Assembly (NCBI GenBank): GCA_002332615.1
Contig: DDAL01000024.1
Span: 28,414 to 91,618, forward strand
Source of the DNA: Sphingobacteriaceae bacterium UBA2059
GTDB taxonomy: Bacteria; Bacteroidota; Bacteroidia; Sphingobacteriales; Sphingobacteriaceae
Direction: 5' to 3'
DNA length: 63,205 bases
In this document: piece after piece, positions 52,852-59,835 of the stretch
Layout of the letters: every line of letters starts with the position of its first letter
How positions within the stretch are numbered: the first letter of the stretch is position 1
The notes under the pieces: generated by a model
The model's input: the letters and a program-made list of their open reading frames with translations, nothing else
The model's database searches: none
What the model was told of the DNA's origin: nothing
Program-made: the position numbers and the translations under genes

Positions 52852-53480
52852 AGTGCTTTTTCTATTTGATTGCGTATTGCTTCGGCTGCTTTGGCCGGAT
52901 CGGATGCGCCGCATATGGCAGAAACAACTGCAATGCTGTCTGCCCCGGCTTTGATGACATCAAAAACGTTTCCTTCATTCATATTACCGATGGCTACAAG
53001 GGGTTTTGTACTTAGGCTGCGAATTCTGTTAATACCCCCCAGCCCCCACTCGGTTACGGTATTTGTTTTTGTGCTGGTGCTAAATACGGGACTCACACCC
53101 AGATAATCAGACTGATATTCTTCCTGTGTGGCTAACTGGCGTTCGTATTCTATAGAATAACCTATACATGATACGGCTGGCCAGTGATGCCTGATCACAG
53201 AAGGGGGAAGGTCGGAGTTGCCAACATGTATGCCTGCGGCCTGGCAGTGCATAGCAACCTCGAGGTTGTCGTTTATAATAAGTGGAACCGAATACCTGTC
53301 GAGAACGTCCTTCAGCCTTTGTGCCAAAGCCTTAAAGGACACCGTATCGACGGCTTTCTCTCTGAGCTGCACCATGTCCGTTCCGCCTTTAACGGCCTGC
53401 TCGGCCACATCTAGCAGGTCCCTGCCTTTGCAGGCTTCCTTGCTTATTACGAGATAAAGGCGGGGAAAAGAGTTACGCAT
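52848..53480 (-). CDS. thiE: Thiamine-phosphate synthase
   Basis: ThiE joins HMP-PP and hydroxyethylthiazole phosphate to thiamin phosphate. The 210-residue TIM-barrel protein shows MVQLREKAVD with the pyrophosphate-binding Arg, IINDNLEVAMHCQAAGIHVG, LGVSPVFSTSTK and the KPLVAIGNMNEGN block. It overlaps thiM by 8 nt upstream and thiD by 4 nt downstream. Confidence 0.96.
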   Translation of the reverse strand: MRNSFPRLYLVISKEACKGRDLLDVAEQAVKGGTDMVQLREKAVDTVSFKALAQRLKDVLDRYSVPLIINDNLEVAMHCQAAGIHVGNSDLPPSVIRHHWPAVSCIGYSIEYERQLATQEEYQSDYLGVSPVFSTSTKTNTVTEWGLGGINRIRSLSTKPLVAIGNMNEGNVFDVIKAGADSIAVVSAICGASDPAKAAEAIRNQIEKAL

Positions 53481-54279
53481 GCCGCTTTTCTATCTTTAAG
53501 TAGCCTGAAAACTCATGCTCTGTTATGTTGTAAAGCTTATCAAGCAATGCTGTTTGTAAACTGCCCGGCCCCGGCGCTGTTTCCTGAGCTATCTGTCCTG
53601 CAATGCCTATCAGACTCATAGCTGCAGCGGTAGCAAGAGCTTGATCTGCAAGGCCAATGCCTATAAATGCCCCAATAAGAGCACTGGCGCTGCACCCCAG
53701 CCCGGTAACCTGTTGCATGAGGGCATGTCCGTTACTTATAAGGTATAGTTCGTTTCCGGATAGGACAATGTCGGTCTCGCCCGAAATGCAGACTACGCTA
53801 CCAGTGGTTCTGTTAAGCAACCTGCCTGCATCAATAGCTTCCGAACTTTGATTCAGGCTATCTACACCTTTGGTTATGTTTGTGCTAACCTTGGCCAGTG
53901 CCATAATTTCAGAGGCGTTGCCCCGGATTACTGACGGCCTGAAGTTTAACAGACGGCTAAGGCACTCGTCCCGATAGGCAGTGGCACCGGCGCCAACCGG
54001 GTCAAGTACCCAGGGCTTTCCAAGACTATGCGCCTTGTTTGCGGCCAGTTCCATGCTTTTAAACCAGTAGTCATCAAGGGTGCCGATGTTTATGACCAGA
54101 GAGGAGGAGATGGAAACCATGTCTTCTACCTCGGCGTGTGCATGAGCCATTACGGGTGATGCTCCCGCCGAGAGAAGCGCGTTGGCCGTATTGTTCATGA
54201 CAACGTAATTGGTAATGTTATGCACCAGAGGGCTGGCGGTGCGTACTGATTGAATAAGGTTCCAGAGATATTTTTCCAT
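53473..54279 (-). CDS. thiM: Hydroxyethylthiazole kinase
   Basis: ThiM phosphorylates salvaged hydroxyethylthiazole. The 268-residue ribokinase-fold protein has VHNITNYVVMNNTANALLSAGASP, KPWVLDPVGAGATAYR, the SVIRGNASEIMALA block and the catalytic-Cys region TGLGCSASALIGAF. It is the first gene after the TPP riboswitch, so the operon is thiM-thiE-thiD-tenA. Confidence 0.96.
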   Translation of the reverse strand: MEKYLWNLIQSVRTASPLVHNITNYVVMNNTANALLSAGASPVMAHAHAEVEDMVSISSSLVINIGTLDDYWFKSMELAANKAHSLGKPWVLDPVGAGATAYRDECLSRLLNFRPSVIRGNASEIMALAKVSTNITKGVDSLNQSSEAIDAGRLLNRTTGSVVCISGETDIVLSGNELYLISNGHALMQQVTGLGCSASALIGAFIGIGLADQALATAAAMSLIGIAGQIAQETAPGPGSLQTALLDKLYNITEHEFSGYLKIEKRHA

Positions 54280-54330
54280 ATTTTTTTTATATGGCTGGTA
54301 GGTTCTCTGTAAAGCAAGATTTGCATTACG

Positions 54331-54402
54331 CTTTTCCCTTCGACGGTATGAGCCGTATCAGGTTCCAAGGGACTGTCTCAATTCTTTACAGAATACCCCT
54401 AA
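54331..54402 (-). ncRNA. TPP riboswitch (THI element)
   Basis: Read on the minus strand the segment runs GGGGTATTCTG, then a short variable arm, TTGAGACAG, CCCTTGGAACCTGATACGG, CTCATACCGTCGAAGGGAAA. The CTGAGA-like core and the ACCTGAT and CGAAGGGAA segments are the conserved TPP-binding parts. It lies between a consensus promoter and thiM, about 50 nt before the thiM ATG. High TPP should switch off the thi operon. The expression platform (terminator or start-site hiding) was not resolved. Confidence 0.93.
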
Positions 54403-54410
54403 AGCCATAG

Positions 54411-54442
54411 CAAACATACTATTTAATGCCTGCAAAGCCAAA
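54411..54442 (-). promoter_or_regulatory. thi operon promoter
   Basis: On the minus strand TTTG (54442-54439), a 20-nt spacer and TATGTTTG (54418-54411) match the Bacteroidetes consensus exactly. Transcription would start just before the TPP riboswitch. Confidence 0.8.
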
Positions 54443-54617
54443 ATTATACCGGTTGTTTAAATAATTGTATTAGAAGTTAGTCTTTTATGGCAGTATACTT
54501 ACAAAGTATATCTTTTTCACTTCAGGGCTGGGGTTTGCTTCCAACCTATTAGTGGTATTATCGCTGCGTTCTATCTTGCAATTACCACAGAATGAGCGGA
54601 TTTAAATGCATGAGCTG

Positions 54618-54649
54618 TTTGCGAATCTTAAATAAAAAATTTACATTTG
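54618..54649 (+). promoter_or_regulatory. rpsF operon promoter
   Basis: TTTG (54618-54621), a 20-nt spacer and TACATTTG (54642-54649) match the Bacteroidetes -33/-7 consensus. The start codon of rpsF is 33 nt after the -7 box. Confidence 0.8.
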
Positions 54650-54682
54650 CCATCCCAATAAAATGGGCTTAAAATAATAATA

Positions 54683-55057
54683 ATGCAACAGTACGAAACC
54701 GTAGTAGTTCTTACCCCGTTGTTATCAGACGAAGCTGCAAAAGAAGTAATTTCTAAATTTCGCAGTATATTGACAGATAACGGAGCCGAAATTATCCAGG
54801 AGGATAATTGGGGTTTGAAGAAATTAGCGTATCCTATTCAGAAGAAAACCACAGGATACTACCACCTAACTGAATACAAGGCTCCGGGTGATTTAATCAA
54901 TAAGCTGGAAGTAGAATACAGACGTGATGAGCGTGTGATGCGTTTCCTGACTATTGCTTTAGATAAGCATGCTATCGCATACAACGAAAAGAAGAGAAGT
55001 GGTGCTTTTCAAAAGAAACCTAAACAAGATACTCAAGTTACGGAGGGTAAAGCATAA
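54683..55057 (+). CDS. rpsF: 30S ribosomal protein S6
   Basis: The 124-residue S6 starts QQYETVVVLTPLLSDEAAKE and has the AYPIQKKTTGYYHLTEYKA block; a Lys-rich tail extends the usual core. S6 binds the central domain of 16S rRNA as a pair with S18. The rpsR start overlaps its TAA (TAATG). Confidence 0.96.
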   Translation: MQQYETVVVLTPLLSDEAAKEVISKFRSILTDNGAEIIQEDNWGLKKLAYPIQKKTTGYYHLTEYKAPGDLINKLEVEYRRDERVMRFLTIALDKHAIAYNEKKRSGAFQKKPKQDTQVTEGKA

Positions 55058-55320
55058 TGGCTAAGGATCAAATTCAATACGTTACTGCCCCTAAAGTAGA
55101 GGATAACCGTAAAAAATATTGCCGTTTTAAAAAGAACGGTATTAAATACATTGATTATAAAGATGCTAACTTCCTGTTGAAGTTTGTAAACGATCAGGGT
55201 AAGGTATTACCTCGTCGTTTAACCGGCACTTCACTGAAGTTTCAACGTAAGGTAGCTCAGGCTGTTAAGCGTGCACGTCATATCGGTATATTGCCGTATG
55301 TAACTGACTCATTAAAATAA
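55057..55320 (+). CDS. rpsR: 30S ribosomal protein S18
   Basis: The 87-residue S18 has the family blocks KKYCRFKKNGIKYIDYKD and GKVLPRRLTGTSLKFQRKVA. It forms a pair with S6 on the 30S platform. It overlaps rpsF by 1 nt and is followed by rplI after 14 nt. No single-strand-binding-protein gene lies between S6 and S18, unlike in many Firmicutes. Confidence 0.97.
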   Translation: MAKDQIQYVTAPKVEDNRKKYCRFKKNGIKYIDYKDANFLLKFVNDQGKVLPRRLTGTSLKFQRKVAQAVKRARHIGILPYVTDSLK

Positions 55321-55334
55321 GCGGAGGTCGAGTA

Positions 55335-55778
55335 ATGGAAATTATTTTAAAACAGGATATTAAGAACCTTGGTGAAAAGGATGACGTTGTAAACGTTAAA
55401 CCGGGTTATGGCCGTAACTACCTTATCCCTAAGGGCTTTGCGCAATTAGCTACTGAGTCGGCGAAGAAAGTATTAGCTGAGAACCTTAAACAGGCTCAGT
55501 TTAAGCAAGACAAGATTAAGAATGACGCTATGGATATAGCTGCCAGACTTGAGAACGTTAAACTTACAATCGGTGCTAAAGCTGGTGAAAGCGGAAAGAT
55601 TTTCGGCGCAGTTAACACCATCCAGATAGCTGATGCATTGAAGAAAGAAGGCTTTGACGTAGATCGTCGACGTATTACTTTTGAAGATGAACCTAAGTTT
55701 GTTGGCGATTATATAGCTAACCTTAACCTTCATAAAGAAGTAAAAGTAAAGGTCCCTTTTGCAGTTGTTGCAGAATAG
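55335..55778 (+). CDS. rplI: 50S ribosomal protein L9
   Basis: The 147-residue L9 has the N-terminal rRNA-binding domain (KNLGEKDDVVNVKPGYGRNYLI PKGFA), the long connecting helix and the C-terminal domain with ESGKIFGAVNTIQIADAL. It is the last gene of the S6-S18-L9 operon, with a strong terminator at 55796. Confidence 0.97.
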   Translation: MEIILKQDIKNLGEKDDVVNVKPGYGRNYLIPKGFAQLATESAKKVLAENLKQAQFKQDKIKNDAMDIAARLENVKLTIGAKAGESGKIFGAVNTIQIADALKKEGFDVDRRRITFEDEPKFVGDYIANLNLHKEVKVKVPFAVVAE

Positions 55779-55795
55779 AATACTATAAGTTATTT

Positions 55796-55829
55796 AAAGG
55801 CGCTTCATTATTTTGAAGCGCCTTTTTTT
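55796..55829 (+). terminator. rpsF-rpsR-rplI operon terminator
   Basis: A 12-bp stem, AAAGGCGCTTCA with TGAAGCGCCTTT, closes a 6-nt loop and is followed by TTTT. It starts 17 nt after the rplI stop. Confidence 0.9.
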
Positions 55830-55851
55830 GTTTATATATGAATTGAATTAC

Positions 55852-56529
55852 ATGTACAATCGCGCTATAAGAGGGGCAAAGCGCTGCGTTGCAGCCTTTT
55901 TTATACTTACCCTTTTTTGGGTATTGCTTTATAAGTTCGTTAATCCGCCTCTTACCTGGCTTATGCTTCAAAGAGGCCTGGAGCGAAAGGCTGAAGGTAA
56001 AAACTGGAAGATCGAAAAAAAATGGCGTGACTATGAAGATATTTCCGACAACCTTAAAAAAGCGACGGTCGCTGCAGAGGATGCTGGCTTTTTTAGTCAC
56101 CACGGGTTTGATGGTAATGCGATTCAGAAAGCATACCTGAAAAATAGAGAAGGTAAAAAGATACGAGGTGGGAGTACTATAAGTCAGCAAACAGCAAAAA
56201 ATGTATTCTTATGGCCCGGACGCTCGTGGATACGCAAAGGCTTTGAAGCTTACTTTGCCGTGTTGATTGAACTTCTTTGGGATAAAGAACGTATACTGGA
56301 AGTATACCTGAATGTAATAGAAATGGGGCAGGGCGTGTATGGTGCTGAGGCAGCTTGTCAATATTACTATAATAAATCGTCTGAGCGCCTCACAAAGCAG
56401 CAGGCTGCCTTGCTCGCTGCGGTTTTCCCAAGCCCTCGGAAATGGTCGCCTATTGCTCCCACACGATATGTTCGCTATAAGAGTGCAGTGATAATACGTA
56501 ACATGCGCTTCGTTAAGGGAGTACAATAA
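55852..56529 (+). CDS. mtgA: Monofunctional biosynthetic peptidoglycan transglycosylase
   Basis: MtgA polymerises glycan strands from lipid II. ATG 55852 is chosen because the frame further upstream starts at a TTG inside the rplI terminator. The 225-residue protein has one N-terminal transmembrane helix (about residues 11-30) and the GT51 motifs: catalytic Glu in AAEDAGFFSHHGFD, GGSTISQQTAKN, and KERILEVYLNVIEMGQGVYG. The family's AAALAAVFPSPRKWSP-like segment follows (here LLAAVFPSPRKWSP). It has no penicillin-binding transpeptidase domain. Confidence 0.95.
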   Translation: MYNRAIRGAKRCVAAFFILTLFWVLLYKFVNPPLTWLMLQRGLERKAEGKNWKIEKKWRDYEDISDNLKKATVAAEDAGFFSHHGFDGNAIQKAYLKNREGKKIRGGSTISQQTAKNVFLWPGRSWIRKGFEAYFAVLIELLWDKERILEVYLNVIEMGQGVYGAEAACQYYYNKSSERLTKQQAALLAAVFPSPRKWSPIAPTRYVRYKSAVIIRNMRFVKGVQ

Positions 56530-56617
56530 TTATAAAGGCGCGGCTTCAACAAGCTAATTTGAGGTAGAAGCCAGGCATACATTAAAGCAACGTTCTTAAT
56601 TCCTGAGATAAACTGAT

Positions 56618-56656
56618 AAAGCCGCTTGTGTTATTGACTAAAAGCGGCTTTTTCTT
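56618..56656 (+). terminator. mtgA terminator
   Basis: AAAGCCGCTT (56618-56627) and AAGCGGCTTT (56642-56651) form a 10-bp stem followed by TTTCTT. It lies about 90 nt past the mtgA stop and could also end the convergent gene at 56697. Confidence 0.7.
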
Positions 56657-56696
56657 CTCAAGCCTTGTGCTTAATAAAGGCGCTTGCCTGTTGCTT

Positions 56697-57173
56697 TTAT
56701 ACTTTGTTAAATATACCAGCATGCCAGCTGTCGTTTAAAGGGATTTGCCAGTTTTTGTCAAGATCTTGCTTGGTTAAGACTAAATTGTTAAATACAATGG
56801 TGTCTCTGGTTACCTTTCCCTCTTCAATAAGTTTCTCGAACTCAAGGCGATCGCAGGTTATAATTTTATTTCCTTCGCGATATGCTATATTAAAACGGTC
56901 GAGCAAATTTATATTGAATTCCTGTTCAAGTTGTTGTATAAAATGCGTTGCCTTGTCTAAGGAGCAGCCGGATACAGGAACAAGGGTCTCATCAACCAGC
57001 AGTATCATGAATGTGTTATACCTTATTTCTCCTTTAGCGGTAAGTTTTTTTCCATGAGCGTCCCATTGATTCACGAACTGATTAAGTTTTTCTTCAGCAG
57101 TCTTAACTTCGGCGTCACTTAGTTCTCTGTTTGACTGGTATATCCATACCCTTGCATTCTCTGAAATCTCCAT
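56697..57173 (-). CDS. Conserved protein of unknown function
   Basis: The 158-residue protein is conserved in Bacteroidetes and sometimes labelled 'ABC transporter ATPase'. It has no Walker A, Walker B or signature motif, so that label looks wrong. Visible features are an N-terminal segment VWIYQSNRELSDAE, a central TFMILLVDETLVPVSGCSLDKA, and a C-terminal tail ending SWHAGIFNKV. No signal or membrane segment is seen. It is convergent with mtgA and next to tRNA-Phe. Confidence 0.75.
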   Translation of the reverse strand: MEISENARVWIYQSNRELSDAEVKTAEEKLNQFVNQWDAHGKKLTAKGEIRYNTFMILLVDETLVPVSGCSLDKATHFIQQLEQEFNINLLDRFNIAYREGNKIITCDRLEFEKLIEEGKVTRDTIVFNNLVLTKQDLDKNWQIPLNDSWHAGIFNKV

Positions 57174-57280
57174 AGTCTAATATACATAAATAAATAATTG
57201 GATATCATAACGATAGCTCTGTTGCTGAAAAAAAGAATGACTTTTTTTTCAAAAATGTTTTAATAAACAAAAAAAGAAAC

Positions 57281-57288
57281 TAGATTTG
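57281..57288 (+). promoter_or_regulatory. tRNA-Phe promoter -7 element
   Basis: TAGATTTG matches TAnnTTTG and lies 16 nt before tRNA-Phe. The gldK promoter has the same TAGATTTGCAG string. The -33 box is weak. Confidence 0.6.
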
Positions 57289-57304
57289 CAGTCCCAAACA
57301 ACGG

Positions 57305-57377
57305 GGTATCATAGCTCAGTTGGTAGAGCAAAGGACTGAAAATCCTTGTGTCGCTGGTTCGATTCCAGCTGATACCA
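57305..57377 (+). tRNA. trnF: tRNA-Phe (anticodon GAA)
   Basis: The acceptor stem pairs GGTATCA (57305-57311) with TGATACC (57370-57376), with discriminator A57377. The D arm is TAGCTCAGTTGGTAGAGCA, the anticodon loop CTGAAAA has GAA at 57338-57340, and the T arm contains GGTTCGATTCC. After the discriminator come CC then T, so the full 3' CCA is not encoded. Confidence 0.97.
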
Positions 57378-57384
57378 CCTCAAT

Positions 57385-57419
57385 GGACAAGTCAGAACTC
57401 TGGGCTTGTCCTTTTTTTT
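57385..57419 (+). terminator. tRNA-Phe terminator
   Basis: GGACAAG (57385-57391) pairs with CTTGTCC (57405-57411) and is followed by eight T. Confidence 0.8.
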
Positions 57420-57909
57420 CCTGACAGGTTTCCCGCTTATCAATAAATCCCAGCATTGAGTTTGTATACCGCTATTGTTAAGTGTCCGTATTCAGGGTGC
57501 TTATAGATTAAAAGCAAAACGCGTAAAGAAAGTAGGGTTTATCGTAATACTAAATTCATTTTTGTAAACTTTTTGAAACTATTTCTATTTCTTTTTGTAT
57601 AAAACGCTTGCCAAAATCAAGGATTGTAATAGATTTGCAGCGTCACATTTCGAAAGGCTGTGAAAGGCAAGTTTTATAAAATCCAGTTGTTTTGACCGCT
57701 ATTATCTGCAGCTTATTTTGTTGTATTGAACGTTCGTACTGTTGTGTTGCTGTGTTTTTACTTCAAACCTATGACAGATTGCTTTCGGTTTTTTTCCGAT
57801 CAGCGCAAATAGTCAGCCGCCTGGCATTTTCTTATTATAAACCGATTGATCTTTTTTTTAGGTTTTGAGTGCATGCTTGAAACCGCAGAGCTTATATTCT
57901 AGTACTAAA
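57420..57909. other. Noncoding region upstream of gldK
   Basis: These 490 nt contain no convincing gene. A consensus promoter for the gldK operon is at 57608-57637, giving a leader of about 265 nt. A T-rich block lies at 57850-57861. The long leader is unexplained. Confidence 0.5.
57608..57637 (+). promoter_or_regulatory. gldK operon promoter
   Basis: TTG (57608-57610), a 19-nt spacer and TAGATTTG (57630-57637) match the Bacteroidetes pattern. The first gene starts 272 nt after it. Confidence 0.6.
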
Positions 57910-59193
57910 ATGAACATTTTTAAATTGCCAATTCCTCTGCTAGCCCTTGTACTAATACTACTAGGCTCGTGTGGGACATTGAAGAAACGGAAAGAAGACC
58001 CGGCCCAAAAATTCGCGCCGCAGGGGATGGTTTATGTACCTCCAGGGACTGTTTTAGTTGGTCAAAGTGACGATAAGGATACCTCGGAAATGAAGCGAGT
58101 CTCACTATCAGGGTTTTTCATTGATAAAGGGACTGTTACCAACAGGCAATATAGAAGCTTTGTCAACTGGGTAAGGGATTCGATAGCTGTTACAGATTTT
58201 TTGAAAAATGATAAACGATATTTCTTGCGTAAACGTAGGAATGATAAAAGCTTAGCACAAATTGACTGGAAAAAGGTGAGTGCAGGCAAGGGCCTGTTCA
58301 CTAAGTCCAATCAAAAGGTTCTTGAGCGTTTAGAGGCTATGTTCGATACTGTCTTTGCAGGTCAACGACGGGTGAATCCGGAGCTGCTGAATTATACTTT
58401 TCAGGAAAAAGTGTTAAATCCTAAAGGAACCAAGCCAGCCTATATTACAAGGACGGATAAAATTAATATCTATCCGGATGAAGCAGTGTGGGACAAAGAC
58501 TTTGCTTATTCACAGAACCATGTTATGGCTCAGACCTATTTTACCGACAAGGAATATGATGACTATCCGGTAGTTGGCATAACGTGGAAACAAGCCCGGG
58601 CATATGCCAACTGGAAAACGAAGCAATGGGCAACTCCCAGGAAATGCCAGAAAAATAAGAGAATGGTTCGCATGCCCCTGGATCTTCCTACGGAGGCGCA
58701 ATGGGCCTACGCTGCGGAAGGAGTAGCAGGCAGACCTGTGCTACTTAGCTTATCAAGAAAAGAGAAGCGTCAGATAGCATTTGATACAACGAAGACAAAT
58801 AAGAACTTTAAGCAGGCCGAGGGGGTATATGCTCAGGATGGTGCAACCTACCCGTCTCCATCTGTGTCTTTTGCGCCAAATAACTTTGGTGTTTATAATA
58901 TAACCGGAAACGTAAGTCAGTGGACATTGAACCAGTATACAGAAAGCTGGGCTGCTTTTGTTCATGATTTGAACCCGATCCTTTCATTTGACGCAAGAGA
59001 TACCGACTCGGAAACAATGAAGAAAAAAGTGATCAGAGGCGGGTCATGGAAGGACAGTGGCAAAGAGTTATCTGTAAGAGAGCGGTCGTCCGAATTGCAA
59101 GACGTATCTCACAGTTATATAGGCTTCAGATGTGTAATGCCGGCGCCCGAATACATCAACGCCCGAAGGTTTAAAAAGCGAACTTTACGATGA
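57910..59193 (+). CDS. gldK: T9SS outer-membrane ring lipoprotein GldK
   Basis: GldK and GldN form the periplasmic ring of the type IX secretion system under the outer membrane. From ATG 57910 the 427-residue protein has a lipoprotein signal ending LLGSC and the formylglycine-generating-enzyme-like (SUMF1) fold: MVYVPPGTVLVGQ, NRQYRSFVNWVRDSIA, DLPTEAQWAYAAEG, FGVYNITGNVSQW and VIRGGSWKDSG. Several family positions look changed (GTVTNRQYRSF where EVTNxEYRxF is usual; GNVSQW where GNVSEW is usual), so it is a divergent member. It is followed by gldL, M and N. Confidence 0.9.
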   Translation: MNIFKLPIPLLALVLILLGSCGTLKKRKEDPAQKFAPQGMVYVPPGTVLVGQSDDKDTSEMKRVSLSGFFIDKGTVTNRQYRSFVNWVRDSIAVTDFLKNDKRYFLRKRRNDKSLAQIDWKKVSAGKGLFTKSNQKVLERLEAMFDTVFAGQRRVNPELLNYTFQEKVLNPKGTKPAYITRTDKINIYPDEAVWDKDFAYSQNHVMAQTYFTDKEYDDYPVVGITWKQARAYANWKTKQWATPRKCQKNKRMVRMPLDLPTEAQWAYAAEGVAGRPVLLSLSRKEKRQIAFDTTKTNKNFKQAEGVYAQDGATYPSPSVSFAPNNFGVYNITGNVSQWTLNQYTESWAAFVHDLNPILSFDARDTDSETMKKKVIRGGSWKDSGKELSVRERSSELQDVSHSYIGFRCVMPAPEYINARRFKKRTLR

Positions 59194-59243
59194 TATCGGG
59201 TTTCAAATTAAATAATATGATCAAACAATTATAGAATATAGGC

Positions 59244-59834
59244 ATGGAAAATACAAGTACTTCACAATCAGCGCAAAAAAAATACACCCTAAGTAATTTC
59301 ATAAGCATATTTGCAGCTTTTATTATTGTTGGAATGATGTTGAAGGTGGCTCATGTGACTTGGGCGGACTCAATAATTATTGCAGCCCTGGGCCTGGAAG
59401 CATTGACATTTCTGTTAATCGGATTGCAAAAAGAAAGTGTAAAACGTGAGGTTTTGCCTGGCAGTAGTATGGGAGTACAAAGTGCTGCTTTAAGTCACGA
59501 AGAGATAAACCGTTTACAGGAGCTTTTGGGTAGCCTGAACGCTACCCAAAAGATGACTAACAGCGTATTGCAGAAGCAAGGCAAAGCCATTGAGCTTAAT
59601 ACAGAATTTATTAATAAGCTGGCTACCAGTGTCGGTATTGATGTCCTTTCTTCGCAACTGGAGGCTCAGAAGGGGCTGACCGCTCTGGACGTCTCGGAAT
59701 TGCAGGATGAAATTAACCATAGTGCAACTAGTTTGAAACTGGTTAACAGCAGCTTGAGTAATCTGACTGAGAATGTAAATGTTGTAAGTAAGTTTTATAT
59801 GTCGCAGGTAGAAGCCATTAAGAAAGGACTTTGA
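59244..59834 (+). CDS. gldL: T9SS inner-membrane motor protein GldL
   Basis: GldL is the stator-like inner-membrane partner of GldM; the pair uses the proton motive force to drive secretion. The 196-residue protein has two transmembrane helices near residues 17-35 and 43-61, with the functionally important charged residues seen in the family (K34 and H37 in GMMLKVAHVTW, E52 in ALGLEALTFLL). A long cytoplasmic coiled coil follows. It is shorter than the well-studied GldL (about 215). gldM starts 1 nt after its stop. Confidence 0.9.
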   Translation: MENTSTSQSAQKKYTLSNFISIFAAFIIVGMMLKVAHVTWADSIIIAALGLEALTFLLIGLQKESVKREVLPGSSMGVQSAALSHEEINRLQELLGSLNATQKMTNSVLQKQGKAIELNTEFINKLATSVGIDVLSSQLEAQKGLTALDVSELQDEINHSATSLKLVNSSLSNLTENVNVVSKFYMSQVEAIKKGL

Positions 59835-59835
59835 A

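Noticed and set aside
55813..55851. Longer mtgA start at TTG 55813
   Set aside because: It begins inside the rplI terminator stem; ATG 55852 gives a normal short N-terminus before the membrane helix.
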